A stretch of DNA of 64,000 nucleotides from Diadophis punctatus similis (lineage: Eukaryota > Chordata > Lepidosauria > Squamata > Dipsadidae). The stretch is from positions 11,250,953 to 11,314,952 of the forward strand of contig JALIGW010000025.1 of NCBI GenBank assembly GCA_023053685.1, given 5' to 3'. This document shows, in pieces, positions 31,964 through 41,540 of the stretch. The stretch's first letter is position 1. Every line of letters starts with the position of its first letter. The notes below the pieces were generated by a model, which saw only the letters and a program-made list of their open reading frames with translations, did no database searches and was not told the origin of the DNA. A program made the translations under genes and the position numbers.

Positions 31964-34900
31964 TTGGAGCATGCGTACTCAGCGAGGTACGCTGGGCGCC
32001 GTCTGATCCGACTAGATCGTCTTAACTCTTGGGGTTGTTCTCCCAGACTGCGGTCTCCGTCTGCATGGTCTATTGCCGGACTTGTCTCCTCCCCGGGGAG
32101 AGGGGTGAACTCCTCTACGACTGCTTCTTCCCGTCCCGGTAAGTCAGCGAGAGCGGTTTGGCTCGCGGCTCGTCGCGCCCCCTCCTCCCCTAGTCGGAGT
32201 CCCTCTATAGGGTTGGGGGACTCTGCCAGTTGTGGCTTGGCTCCTGCCGTTTCCCCCCACCGAGATCGCAGTTGGTCAATGTGGCGGTGCCACTCCTGGC
32301 CGTTGTCTAACAGGACACGATAGGAGCACGGGCCGCTTGAGCCGACTACCACCCCTGGGAGCCAAAGTGGGCTGCCGGCATAGTTGAGTGCATGCACAGG
32401 GCTGCCTACTTGGAACGAGCGCCCTGGCCGGGAGGAGTCTAGAGGCTTTTCTGTGGAATAATGGGGGTGTAGTCTATCGAGCTGCGTTCTCAAACGCCTC
32501 CCCATGAGCAACTTAGCCGGTGTTTTATTCGTGGCTGTACATGGCGTAGTGTGCTGTGTGAACAGGAGCTCAGCTACTTTATCTCGCCAATCCCCCGGGC
32601 CTAGTTTGCGAAGTGTTTCTTTCGTTGTGCGAACCATGCGTTCCGCCATGCCATTACCTGCAGGGTGCCATGGCGCAATGAGACCATGCCGTATGCCTAA
32701 GTTGGCGAGGAACCCCTCAAATCGGGCCGCTGTCAGCTGAGGCCCATTATCCGAGATCAATACGTCGGGGTACCCATGTGTCGCAAACAATGACTCCAAA
32801 CACCTAATCAGGGAGTCAGTGGTGGTCGTGGACATTAAGCGGACTTCCAACCATTTAGAAAAAGCGTCCACGACCACCAAGAACATCTGGCCTTGTACTG
32901 GGCCGGCAAAATCCACGTGGATGCGGGACCAGGGGCCTGCTGGGGTTTCCCAAACCTGCGGGGTTGCCTTAGGCGGGGATGCCCTATTCTCCTGACAGAT
33001 GGAGCACTTGGCCACCCTTTCTTCGATGGCCTTATCCATCCCCGGCCACCACACGTAACCCCTGGCTAGGGCCTTCATTCGGACCACCCCGGGATGGCCC
33101 CTATGCAACAAGTTGAGGGTGGCTCGCCTAAAAACCGTGGGGATTACAACCCGCTCACCCCACAATAAACAGCCCCGTAAAACAGACAGTTCACATTGGC
33201 GCGTTTTGAATGGGGCAAATTCGGAAGTCACAGTGTCCCCAGGCCAGCCCCTCAGCACCCAAGTCAGTACTCTTGACAGGACGGGGTCTCGAGCCGTAGA
33301 CTTGGCGATGTCGCTTGCTGCGATGGGTAGGTTGATGTCGTTCAAGTGGAAGACCGTAGATGCAGGTGCCGGGTCCTCCAGCAGGATAGGCAGGGGGCAG
33401 CGGCTTAAGGCATCGGCGTGCGCGATGTTGCGGCCAGGTCGGTAGATCAGGTGGTACTCGTAGTTGGCGAGGAAAACGCTCCAACGGGTCATTCTTGGGG
33501 ATATCATCTGGGGTGTCGGACGGTTGCTGGAGAGTAACCCCAGAAGTGGCTGGTGGTCAGTCACGAGGTCGAAACGGCGCCCATACAGATAGTGATGGAA
33601 CTTGCGAACCCCCGCGATGAGAGCCAGGGCCTCCTTGTCGATTTGGCCGTAGTTCCTTTCCGGCCCAGCTAAGGTTCTGGAAAAAAATGCAATCGGGGCT
33701 TCCTCTCCGTTCGGCAAGCGGTGGCTAAGGACAGCGCCCACGCCGTAGGGTGACGCGTCGCAGGCTAGCACTAGTGGCAGTTGGGTGCTGTATTGAGCCA
33801 GCACCGTGTTTGCTGTCAAAAGTCCTTTCACAGCGGCAAATGAGTGTGCCTCACGGGGGCCCCATTTCCACGGTGCCCTGGCGTCCAGCAATCTGTGCAG
33901 CGGTTCTGCCACTGTGGCTTTGTGAGGCAGGAAAATTGCATAAAAGTTCAAGAGGCCAAGAAAGGCTTGCAGCTCCGCCTTACAATTTGGCCTGGGTGCG
34001 TCCACAATGGCTTGGATCTTAGAGGCTGTGGGGTGTATTCCAGTGGAGTCCACCAAGAACCCGAGGAATTCTACGGTGCTAGCCGCAAACACACATTTAG
34101 ATTTCTTAATTCGTAGCCCCACATCCTGGAATTTGGTGAGGACAGCACGCACTCGAGAGATTAATTCCTCACGTGATGACGCAGTGACCAAAACGTCATC
34201 GAAATAAGGCACTGTGCCCGGAATTCCGTGTAACAGGCGTTCCATCAACCCTTGGAAAATGCCCGGGGCAGTGCTTATGCCAAATTGGAGGCGGCGGCAG
34301 CGGAAAGCGCCTCGATGTGTAATAATAGTCTGAGCTTCGGCTGCTTGGTCGTCCACAGGCAGCTGTTGGTAAGCCTGGGACAGATCTAACTTCGCGAAGA
34401 CTTTTCCCTCTCCCAGGGAATGCAGCAGGTGGTGCACGATGGGCACAGGGTATGCGTGGGACTGTAATGCGCGGTTCACTGTGCACTTATAGTCTGCACA
34501 TAGCCTGATTGAGCCATCTGGCTTAACAGGGGTCACTATGGGGGTCTCCCAACGCGCCTGATCTACAGCTTCTAATATGCCCTGTGCAAGGAGGCGGTCT
34601 AGTTCAGCGTCCACCTTTGGCAGTAGTGCCAAGGGCACTCTCCGTGGTTTGAGGCGGACAGGGGCAACCATAGGGTCAAGATTAAAAGTCACAGGTGTTC
34701 CAGTATACTTCCCTAGCTGCCCGTCAAATACTGCGGGGAATTCCTGTTCCAATGTGGCCCCCATGTCTTCCCCTTTCACTGCGTTAATGCCCTCCAGGGA
34801 AAACCCCAGAGCTGGAAACCAGTCTAGTCCCAGAAGACTGGTAAGGGGGCCATCTACAATTACAAGGGGCAGGCGGCCAGCAAAAGTTTTGAACCTGACT

Positions 34901-36060
34901 GGAAACAGTCCCCTGCCCAGGATAGGGATGGAGGACCCCTGGTAAGCCCTAAGGAATAATGGGCATGGCTCTAGGCGGCTCTTTGACATGCCAGGGAAAA
35001 TGCGTTTCAAGGTGCTCCATGAGACTATGGACACAGCTGAGCCCGTGTCCACTTCCATTGGACACGGCTTGTGGCCAAGCGTCACAGTAACTGTGAATTT
35101 CTCACCCGCGGGCACCTGAGTTTTCTGAATGACAGCAAGATTCCCCCTAGTGGAGGGGAAAATCGCATTACAGCTGCCTCTTCTTGGCTGACCCCCCCAG
35201 GGCTGTCTCCGTGGGCCTGCAGGTGGTGCCTCTCTATAACTCTGAATGGGGGCGGCTCTACCCATCCGGCAAACCCTTGCTAGGTGGCCCCTGCGGCCGC
35301 AACGACGGCAAATGGCGTCCTGGAAATTCCATTGGGCCCTCAAATGGTCCCCCCCACAGCCCCTGCATGGAGAGAGAGATGGAGGCGGTCTTTGCCTCAC
35401 GTCCCCCTTATTCTGACCCTCAGAAATGCGGCAAACGTCCTCTTCAATTTTGAGCTCCCTCTCTAATGCTTCTGGGAGAGCGGCGATGGCATTGGTCACA
35501 GAGGCATTGGGGACGGGCGTTGGGTTAATGCTAATGTCCATCTCAGCGAGGGATTGGTTGGACAGTTCAGCAGCACGAGCCTTATCAAGTGCAACTTGGA
35601 ATGTGAGGTTGTGCATGGCGAGCAATCGCCTCTTCAGTCGGCAGTCCCTGACTCCAAAAACAAGCCTATCCAAAAGGTAGTCTTCTAAATTGCTGAACTC
35701 ACAATTTAAGGAAGCCCTCCTGAGGGCAGCCACGAATTGATTCACTGTCTCACCCTCCTTCTGATTCCGATGGTAAAAAGCATAACGTCTAGCACATCTA
35801 GAAGGAGGGGGTGCGTAATGATCTTTAAGTTTCTCCATAAATTCATCCCAAGGCACGCTATGAATCGAGCGAGGGGCGAAAAGGGCTAGGGCAGTCTCGA
35901 ACATGTCAGGCCCACAAAATCCGAGAAAATATGCCCGCTTTCTGTCTCCTGACAGCTCGGTGAACTCATTTGCGATGAGGAAACATTCGAACCGGGCTAC
36001 ATAGGAGGCCCAGGTCTCCCTCGGCGGGTTAAAGGGAGCGAATGTATGTTGGGTGGCCAT
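31960..36060 (-). CDS. gag-pol: gypsy gag-pol polyprotein, 1366 aa, single open frame
   Basis: One uninterrupted polyprotein for particle assembly, reverse transcription and integration. Order by residue: gag capsid-like region (1-~200); a degenerate CX2C knuckle (232-235) then an intact CCHC zinc knuckle, CRRCGRRGHLARVC (251-264); aspartic protease with DTG at 338-340 and LLGLDWF; reverse transcriptase (about 470-690) with LDLSQAY (558-564) and active-site YFDD (619-622); RNase H with LACDASPYG (765-773), E810, TDHQPL (834-839) and ADALSR (882-887); integrase HHCC (H986, H989, C1019, C1022) and DDE residues D1050, D1104, E1140 with 35-residue spacing; a C-terminal tail without an obvious chromodomain. 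Gag and pol share one frame, so no frameshift signal is needed. No envelope gene. The ATG at 36060 lies 92 bp after the LTR and is the first in frame. All catalytic residues look present; lineage within Ty3/gypsy (mag-like) is a guess. Confidence 0.95.
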   Translation of the reverse strand: MATQHTFAPFNPPRETWASYVARFECFLIANEFTELSGDRKRAYFLGFCGPDMFETALALFAPRSIHSVPWDEFMEKLKDHYAPPPSRCARRYAFYHRNQKEGETVNQFVAALRRASLNCEFSNLEDYLLDRLVFGVRDCRLKRRLLAMHNLTFQVALDKARAAELSNQSLAEMDISINPTPVPNASVTNAIAALPEALERELKIEEDVCRISEGQNKGDVRQRPPPSLSPCRGCGGDHLRAQWNFQDAICRRCGRRGHLARVCRMGRAAPIQSYREAPPAGPRRQPWGGQPRRGSCNAIFPSTRGNLAVIQKTQVPAGEKFTVTVTLGHKPCPMEVDTGSAVSIVSWSTLKRIFPGMSKSRLEPCPLFLRAYQGSSIPILGRGLFPVRFKTFAGRLPLVIVDGPLTSLLGLDWFPALGFSLEGINAVKGEDMGATLEQEFPAVFDGQLGKYTGTPVTFNLDPMVAPVRLKPRRVPLALLPKVDAELDRLLAQGILEAVDQARWETPIVTPVKPDGSIRLCADYKCTVNRALQSHAYPVPIVHHLLHSLGEGKVFAKLDLSQAYQQLPVDDQAAEAQTIITHRGAFRCRRLQFGISTAPGIFQGLMERLLHGIPGTVPYFDDVLVTASSREELISRVRAVLTKFQDVGLRIKKSKCVFAASTVEFLGFLVDSTGIHPTASKIQAIVDAPRPNCKAELQAFLGLLNFYAIFLPHKATVAEPLHRLLDARAPWKWGPREAHSFAAVKGLLTANTVLAQYSTQLPLVLACDASPYGVGAVLSHRLPNGEEAPIAFFSRTLAGPERNYGQIDKEALALIAGVRKFHHYLYGRRFDLVTDHQPLLGLLSSNRPTPQMISPRMTRWSVFLANYEYHLIYRPGRNIAHADALSRCPLPILLEDPAPASTVFHLNDINLPIAASDIAKSTARDPVLSRVLTWVLRGWPGDTVTSEFAPFKTRQCELSVLRGCLLWGERVVIPTVFRRATLNLLHRGHPGVVRMKALARGYVWWPGMDKAIEERVAKCSICQENRASPPKATPQVWETPAGPWSRIHVDFAGPVQGQMFLVVVDAFSKWLEVRLMSTTTTDSLIRCLESLFATHGYPDVLISDNGPQLTAARFEGFLANLGIRHGLIAPWHPAGNGMAERMVRTTKETLRKLGPGDWRDKVAELLFTQHTTPCTATNKTPAKLLMGRRLRTQLDRLHPHYSTEKPLDSSRPGRSFQVGSPVHALNYAGSPLWLPGVVVGSSGPCSYRVLLDNGQEWHRHIDQLRSRWGETAGAKPQLAESPNPIEGLRLGEEGARRAASQTALADLPGREEAVVEEFTPLPGEETSPAIDHADGDRSLGEQPQELRRSSRIRRRPAYLAEYACSN

Positions 36061-36133
36061 TACTCGTCCCTGACAGTGCTTTCACAATTTTCCTTACGTT
36101 CAGGTGTGCTGGAGTCACTCGATGTGGATTCGA

Positions 36134-36151
36134 CCTCCTTCTTCGTCGCCA
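36134..36151 (-). promoter_or_regulatory. primer-binding site, probably tRNA-Ser
   Basis: One base after the 5' LTR the minus strand reads TGGCGACGAAG. This pairs with a tRNA 3' end of the form TCGTCGCCA, as in vertebrate tRNA-Ser(GCT) recalled from memory; the match is about 9 bases. Confidence 0.6.
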
Positions 36152-36152
36152 G

Positions 36153-36360
36153 TATTATATTCGTGAGGAACGACGCTGAGGCTTGAGTCGGACTAATGCT
36201 TTATTAACTTCTGAACCTCCTAACTAGAGTCGTCTGACAGGAGCAGGCCCCGATCTGACAGCTCTGTATTTATACTGAACACAACATAACATCAACCAAT
36301 CACAACGCTTAGAATTCCCGCTCCTTTTGGAGCCCCCTGGTGGAGCCCCAGGACATTAGA
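36153..36360 (-). repeat. 5' LTR, 208 bp
   Basis: Same sequence as the 3' LTR, with TATA at 36267-36274 (complement). Its outer end reads TCTAATG on the minus strand instead of TGTAATG, the only difference I see. Confidence 0.92.
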
Positions 36361-36493
36361 AGTTTGACACCCCTTTTCTAGAAGGTCCAGAGGCCTGGTG
36401 TGTCGCCTTTGATACAAGTGTCATATCACTGCTCTGACACTTAACTAAAAATCTTTGACTAGGCTTTTAAGGAACATTATAGTTGCTTAATTG

Positions 36494-36880
36494 CAGGTAG
36501 TCCTCAACTTACAACAGTCCCTTTAGTGACTGTTTGAAGTTACAATGTACTGAAATAGTGACTTATGACCATATTTCACTTACGACCATTGCAGCATCCC
36601 CACGGTCACATGATCAAAATTCGGATGCTCGGCAACGGACTCATATTTATGACAGTTACAGTATTCCAGAGTCATGTGATCTCCTTTTGCTACTGTCTGA
36701 CAAGCAAAGTCAATGGGAAAGCCAGATTCACTTAACAGCCATGTTACTAACTTAACTGCAGTGATTCACTTAAAGACTGTGGCCAGAAAGGTCATAAAAT
36801 GGGGCAAAATTCACTTAACTGTCTCGTTTAGCAACATAAAGTTTGGGCTCAAATGTAGTTGTTAAGTTGAGGACTACCTG
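36494..36880. mobile_element. CAGGTAGTCCTCAACTTA-type MITE, 387 bp
   Basis: CAGGTAGTCCTCAACTTAC at the left and GTTAAGTTGAGGACTACCTG at the right. TA follows the right end; the left flank reads TTG, so the left TA is mutated. Body shared with 22753. Confidence 0.87.
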
Positions 36881-38002
36881 TATAGCATTGGTGGTACTAA
36901 ACAGAATATGCAATAGAGCAGTTAGTGGATTTCATAGTAAAAAAATGAATGCAATTTCATCCTCACCACTTTTGTGTTTTTTTTTTTACCTTGTGAGGCC
37001 ATTAAAATGTCTGAATAAACAACCATCTCTAAGGAAAACAGCTGGAGTTCATGCATTGCCAAGGATGAATCTGCCCAATTTCCAAATGCCTGGCAGATTT
37101 TGCCTGCCAGAGTCAAAACAAGGGATTTTAAAGTCCAAGGGCCGGACTCCAAACAAGGTGGTGTTCCTATAAAAGTCTGGTGGGATCCCAGATTTCCTGC
37201 AGGATGGCCTTCATGACTAAGTGGCCAGTTTGCCAATCTAAATCACTCGGCAAGCTTTTTCTTTTCTCATCAGGTGTGAAGTTTTCTCACACTTTTCCTC
37301 AGAGCTTTGCTGCCAGAGTAGGAAAAACTGATCAAGCAGATGAATAGTTGCTTAAAATAATCCAAACACTTTCCCATCAACCAGCAGGGCCAACATTGTG
37401 GCACCTCAGCCTACTCAAAATTTCATTGAGCGGCTTCATTACAACATTTGCAGCCTGTCTATTTTTTAGGAACCCGAAACTTTTTTATACATAAAAAGAA
37501 GACCTGGGTAGGTGGAGGACACGCTTTTTACATAATCATGGAGTTGATTATGTTCCATGTTTCTGCTAACCAGGATTGTCTGGGTTTACAATTTCCACTC
37601 AGCCATCATGTGGTCTGCTTGGTTTTGATTTAATACTGTGTAGTGTGTGAACGCAGCCTTTAGGGGCTTCTAAATCTTCTGTACAATTAGTCCTATGGCT
37701 CAGCCAGGTCATAAGAGCTAGATTACAACACACTATGGCACAGGGCAAGGTGTAAAGCAAATCAATCTAGTTTATTGAAGTGATAAACATATATAGTGCC
37801 TTTCCTAAATGGAGCAGGATACCAAATATTAAGCTATGCCAACATACCAGTGTCATTAAAGTCTTGCTTCTTTCTGCTTAATTTAGCCTTTTGCCCTTGA
37901 TCTGGCCAGGAACTTTGCTTTTAAAACCCGAGCTGCACAGCCGGAGCGTAGGTCCACACCCAACATTTCCTTATTATTAGGCAGGCAAATAGAAGCATCT
38001 GA
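36881..38002. other. unique DNA, nothing recognised
   Basis: Short open frames only (36843-37172 plus, 36922-37236 minus) without known motifs. Confidence 0.5.
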
Positions 38003-38143
38003 GAAGCCAGTGTGGGGTAGTAGTAAAAAGCACTGGGCTACAAACCAGGAGACTGTGAGTTCTAGTTCTGCCTTAGGCACAAAGCCACCTGGATGACCTT
38101 GGGTCAGTCAGTCTCTCATCTCAGCCCTAGAAGCAGCAGGGAA

Positions 38144-38231
<88 letters not shown>

Positions 38232-38441
38232 ACCCACCCACCCACCCACCCACCCACCCCCTCTCTCCCCCTCTCCCTCCCTCCCTCTCCTGCATCCATC
38301 CATCCATCCATCCATCCATCCATCCAGTTTAGGTAGCACCCATCTCACTCACAGAATGTCCCCAAAAGTCTTACCAAAAAAATGGCAGGGCAGGTAAGAT
38401 CCAGGCAGTCAACTGGAGTCAAGATTGACTCCAAGGCACAA
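38003..38441 (+). mobile_element. tRNA-derived SINE expanded by microsatellites
   Basis: The SINE head GAAGCCAGTGTGGGGTAG, GTGAGTTCTAGTTCTGCC (box B-like) and CTTAGGCACAAAGCCACCTG are at 38003-38140; the 3' part with CAGGCAGTCAACTGGAGTC and GACTCCAAGGCACAA is at 38328-38441. Between them lies about 185 bp of simple repeats. Same family as 3704 and 44981. Confidence 0.75.
38145..38327. repeat. compound microsatellite (CT)n (CACC)n (CATC)n
   Basis: About 83 bp of CT, then CACC units to about 38259, a CT-rich bridge, and CATC units at 38293-38327. Frames through it give meaningless SLSL, RERE and MDGW runs. Confidence 0.97.
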
Positions 38442-39988
38442 ATACATACACTGTAGCACCCAATTAAAGACATTCATCAAGAGGTACTGTATCATCCGTG
38501 AATCAATCTGGCATAGATTTCAGTTCAGTACATTTGTGGATCACTCCTGCCAGATTTGGAAAAAACAACAACACTACTGATTTTTTCCACTGTACATTGC
38601 AAGACACCGATTTCAGTTCTAAACATGGACAGGAAAGTTTTGAGTATTGTGAGATCAAGTTTACTAATGACCACCCCAACTCCAATCAATATGACACTGG
38701 ACGTCAATTAACAGGCCTCATAAGAATTGTAAGCATATAGCTTGTAGTGGACATAAGATCTCTACTAATCCAATGTCAAGATCTACTGAGTCCAGCATTC
38801 TATTGCCACAGACCCCGATCAGATGCTCTGGAGAAGCCCACCAGCATAACATTTTGAAAATTGGCAGTAATTTTGTTTCAAATACAATCAGATCATGTCA
38901 TTGCTCTTCCTTTCATGCACTGCCGTTAGAGGAGACCGCATCTTCCTTGCAATTTCTCACTCTCCAGAGTGACTCATTCGGAAAACAAATGAGTGAATTG
39001 AAGAGAAGTGCTATATTCAGTGTTAGTGTTTATATTCATTGAAAAAAAGAATACTATCTTCAGGTGTAAGAGTGAAGGCTGGCTCTGCTTTTGTGGTAAA
39101 GAGAAAAAGAAACAAACCTGCAATAAAACATTTGAGAAATACTGACACGCAGTGCATGTTTTCTTATGTGGAGACCACTCTACCAATTCAAAGCAAGAAT
39201 GGATGCATATTGCAAAACTCATTTGTTCATTATAAGCAAATTGAATAATCGGTGCATCAAGCTGCTGTTTGACATTTCCTCTAGAAAAGGTATATATGTT
39301 CTGTATAATTAGAAGAAAATATAGTCATTTTAAATGGGAACAGTATATTCGCTTTGTACACAGTTCGATGGGCATAAATTAGGTCTCAGCAGTTTTTTAA
39401 AAATCTAATTAAAATCCTGATCACTAAAACTGACAAGCGGCCACCTTTTTGCGCATCTGATACAGTTTGGAAGCAGCAATCATGAGTAGCAGAGGAGAGG
39501 AAGGGAAAACAGAGTTTGATTTTTCTACACTTACCAAAAGGAGGTTTAAAAATTCTAGTCAGGGTGGCTTTAGTGTTGTTTTTAATACTGAACATCTCTG
39601 AATGTGATGCCTGATTCACAGGCACAATAGGCAGCCTCTCTAAGAGAAGAGCATCATATGTACATGTTGGCATCCATAACATCTGAATGATTCAGTGGCA
39701 CCTCTTGTGTATTTGTTTATTTATAAAATTTATTTGTAGCCCATCTCGCAGCGATACAGCTAAGGTAGCTAGGTAAATCAGCCCATCATCACTGAATGTG
39801 CAAGAACAGGGACTCCGCCAGAGATCCCTTAGCAACCTCTCTTAAAGGCAACTCTGGGAATGTAACAGAACTGTCAACTACAGCAGAAGAATGGTCAGAC
39901 TGCGCCTCATGCAAAGTGGAAGACGCCTTACTTCAGTGAGGACAGGGCATGTGTGAAGAAAGTCCCAGGTTCACTTCCTTCTGTTGCC
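38442..39988. other. unique DNA, nothing firmly recognised
   Basis: A possible antisense LINE tail occurs at 39711-39765 (TTTATTTATAAAATTTATTTG TAGCCCATCT, split here by a space). No gene recognised. Confidence 0.4.
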
Positions 39989-39996
39989 AATACATC

Positions 39997-40395
39997 CAGG
40001 GACGGGTTCCTCTTATCTGCCTACTGGTGCGCTGCACACGCATCATGTTTCGTGTGCACGTCCCCTCACGTGATTTTGTTTCCGCGCATGCGCAGGAAGC
40101 AAAAAATCACCGAAATTTCGCGAGGGGACACGTGTGTGTGCGATTTTGGTGATTTTTTTTGCTTTTGTGCATGCGCGGAAGCAAAAATTCACCGTAATTT
40201 CGCACGCACGCCCTCACGAGATTTTGCTTCCGTGCATGCGCAGGAAGCAAAAAAAGGCCAAAAATTTAGAAAAAAAGATGGTGCCGCACGATGGCTCGGC
40301 AAAGACGGCACTGGAGCTGTCGCACGCAAATTGTGCAATCGGCCAGTCCCTACCGGAACGGCGCACTGGACCATACCGGTAGGAACCCACCACTG
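39997..40395. mobile_element. hAT-like element (GGTGGGTT family), 399 bp
   Basis: The ends are CAGGGACGGGTTCC and GGAACCCACCACTG; flanks AATACATC (39989-39996) and AACACATC (40396-40403) match at 7 of 8. The interior has three GCGCATGCGC-type palindromic words within repeated TTGCTTCCGCGCATGCGC blocks, and AAAAAAGATGG. Confidence 0.92.
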
Positions 40396-40403
40396 AACAC
40401 ATC

Positions 40404-41255
40404 TCACAAAAGTTTGCTTTCATGCATTAAAAAAAAATAACAGAGTGGGAAATGAACCTGCACCCAATAGCTTGCCTGTGAATTCCATCTCCAGATCTTC
40501 ACGAGATTGATGGAAGACCTGACAGGATGTGGAATTTATTAATTACGGTAAATTTTTATGTCAGCCATCTCCCCTATAAGGTGACTCTTATTGCAAACAA
40601 GAAAGTGGGGTGTTCAACTTAGGCTTTGTGACTTACCTTTTCCTGGCTCAGCTTATGCTTTCTGGTTTACTTGAATTCTCCTTTACCCCTTTTGAACTGC
40701 TCCTCAAATGCAGTAGAGGTCCATCATTCTTCAGATACTGCTAAACTCTGGCCAGTCACTATGGCAAAGTTGAGGGAGGCTGGGGACTATCATGCACTAA
40801 CATCTTACTTATCCTTGCTCCTCCTCACTTTTGACAGTTGTCCAGCTTTCCATATTATTATTAGTGCTTTTGGATGAAAAAAAAAACCATGGTTTAGATT
40901 CAATGGCCCCAACCAGTTTCAATCATACTTTTTCTGTGATTGGCCACAGCATTGTCTGTTCTTGGAAGCTACCTACCGTAGGGTCAGACTCAGACCTGAT
41001 TAGGAGTTGGATGGGAGATTCCAAAGAATTCCAGAATTTGCAAACAAAAAACAAAACAAAAAAACCACCTACCAATGCTAAACCTTTCCATATCATGCTA
41101 AGAAAATGCCACGGATGTATCTCACATTGTTGCCTGGAGTTCAGCTTGACTTAAAAACATCTTTATCATTTCAGTTGTAACGATGATCTTCAAATGAGAC
41201 TGAATCCCCCCTATCTGCATCAGACATATTTATCACAGTCAATTTGCACCAGAAG
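40404..41255. other. unique DNA, nothing recognised
   Basis: No repeat ends or coding motif were seen. Confidence 0.5.
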
Positions 41256-41440
41256 ATCAATCAATCAATCAGAATAGAACTGGAAGGGACCTTGGAGGTC
41301 TTCTAATCCAACCCACTGCTCAAGCAGGAGACCCTGTACCATTTCAGACAAGTGACTGTCCAGTCTCTTCTTAAAAATCTCTAGTGAAGGTTGACAACAA
41401 GTGATGAAGATTTGGAAAACCTCCTTCCTCATCCATCCTA
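41256..41440 (-). mobile_element. CR1 LINE 3' end, antisense
   Basis: It starts with TCAATCAATCAATC repeats then AGAATAGAACTGGAAGGGAC and TGGAGGTCTTCTAATCCAAC, the complement of a CR1 3' end with its short terminal repeats. It continues to CTCCAGTCTCTTCTTAAAAA-like sequence. 5'-truncated, no coding region. Confidence 0.75.
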
Positions 41441-41441
41441 T

Positions 41442-41456
41442 AAAATAATTAATAAA

Positions 41457-41504
<48 letters not shown>

Positions 41505-41508
41505 ATAT
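41442..41508. repeat. (AAAT)n microsatellite
   Basis: About 15 AAAT units beside the CR1 fragment. Confidence 0.95.
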
Positions 41509-41540
41509 AAACACACACACACATTTTGTAAATATTTAAG

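Larger units (their letters stand above)
31741..36360 (-). mobile_element. complete Ty3/gypsy LTR retrotransposon, 4620 bp
   Basis: Read on the minus strand: 5' LTR 36360-36153, primer-binding site, one gag-pol frame, polypurine tract, 3' LTR 31948-31741. A 5 bp duplication, AGTTT, lies at 31736-31740 and 36361-36365. The two LTRs look identical by eye except at 31947/36359. Intact structure, intact frame and near-identical LTRs point to a young insertion. Confidence 0.95.
31476..36375. mobile_element. hAT MITE (CAGGTGTGTCAAACTC) split by a gypsy retrotransposon
   Basis: The left part, 31476-31740, begins CAGGTGTGTCAAACTCG and the right part, 36361-36375, ends AGTTTGACACCCCTT. The 8-mers TTCTAGAG (31468-31475) and TTCTAGAA (36376-36383) match at 7 of 8. 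Without the retrotransposon the element is about 275 bp. Confidence 0.82.

Noticed and set aside
38145..38327. CRISPR-like array
   Set aside because: Short-period simple repeats without spacers, in a vertebrate-type sequence.
38093..38332. Serine/leucine and arginine/glutamate repeat frames
   Set aside because: Translations of the CT/CACC/CATC microsatellite.
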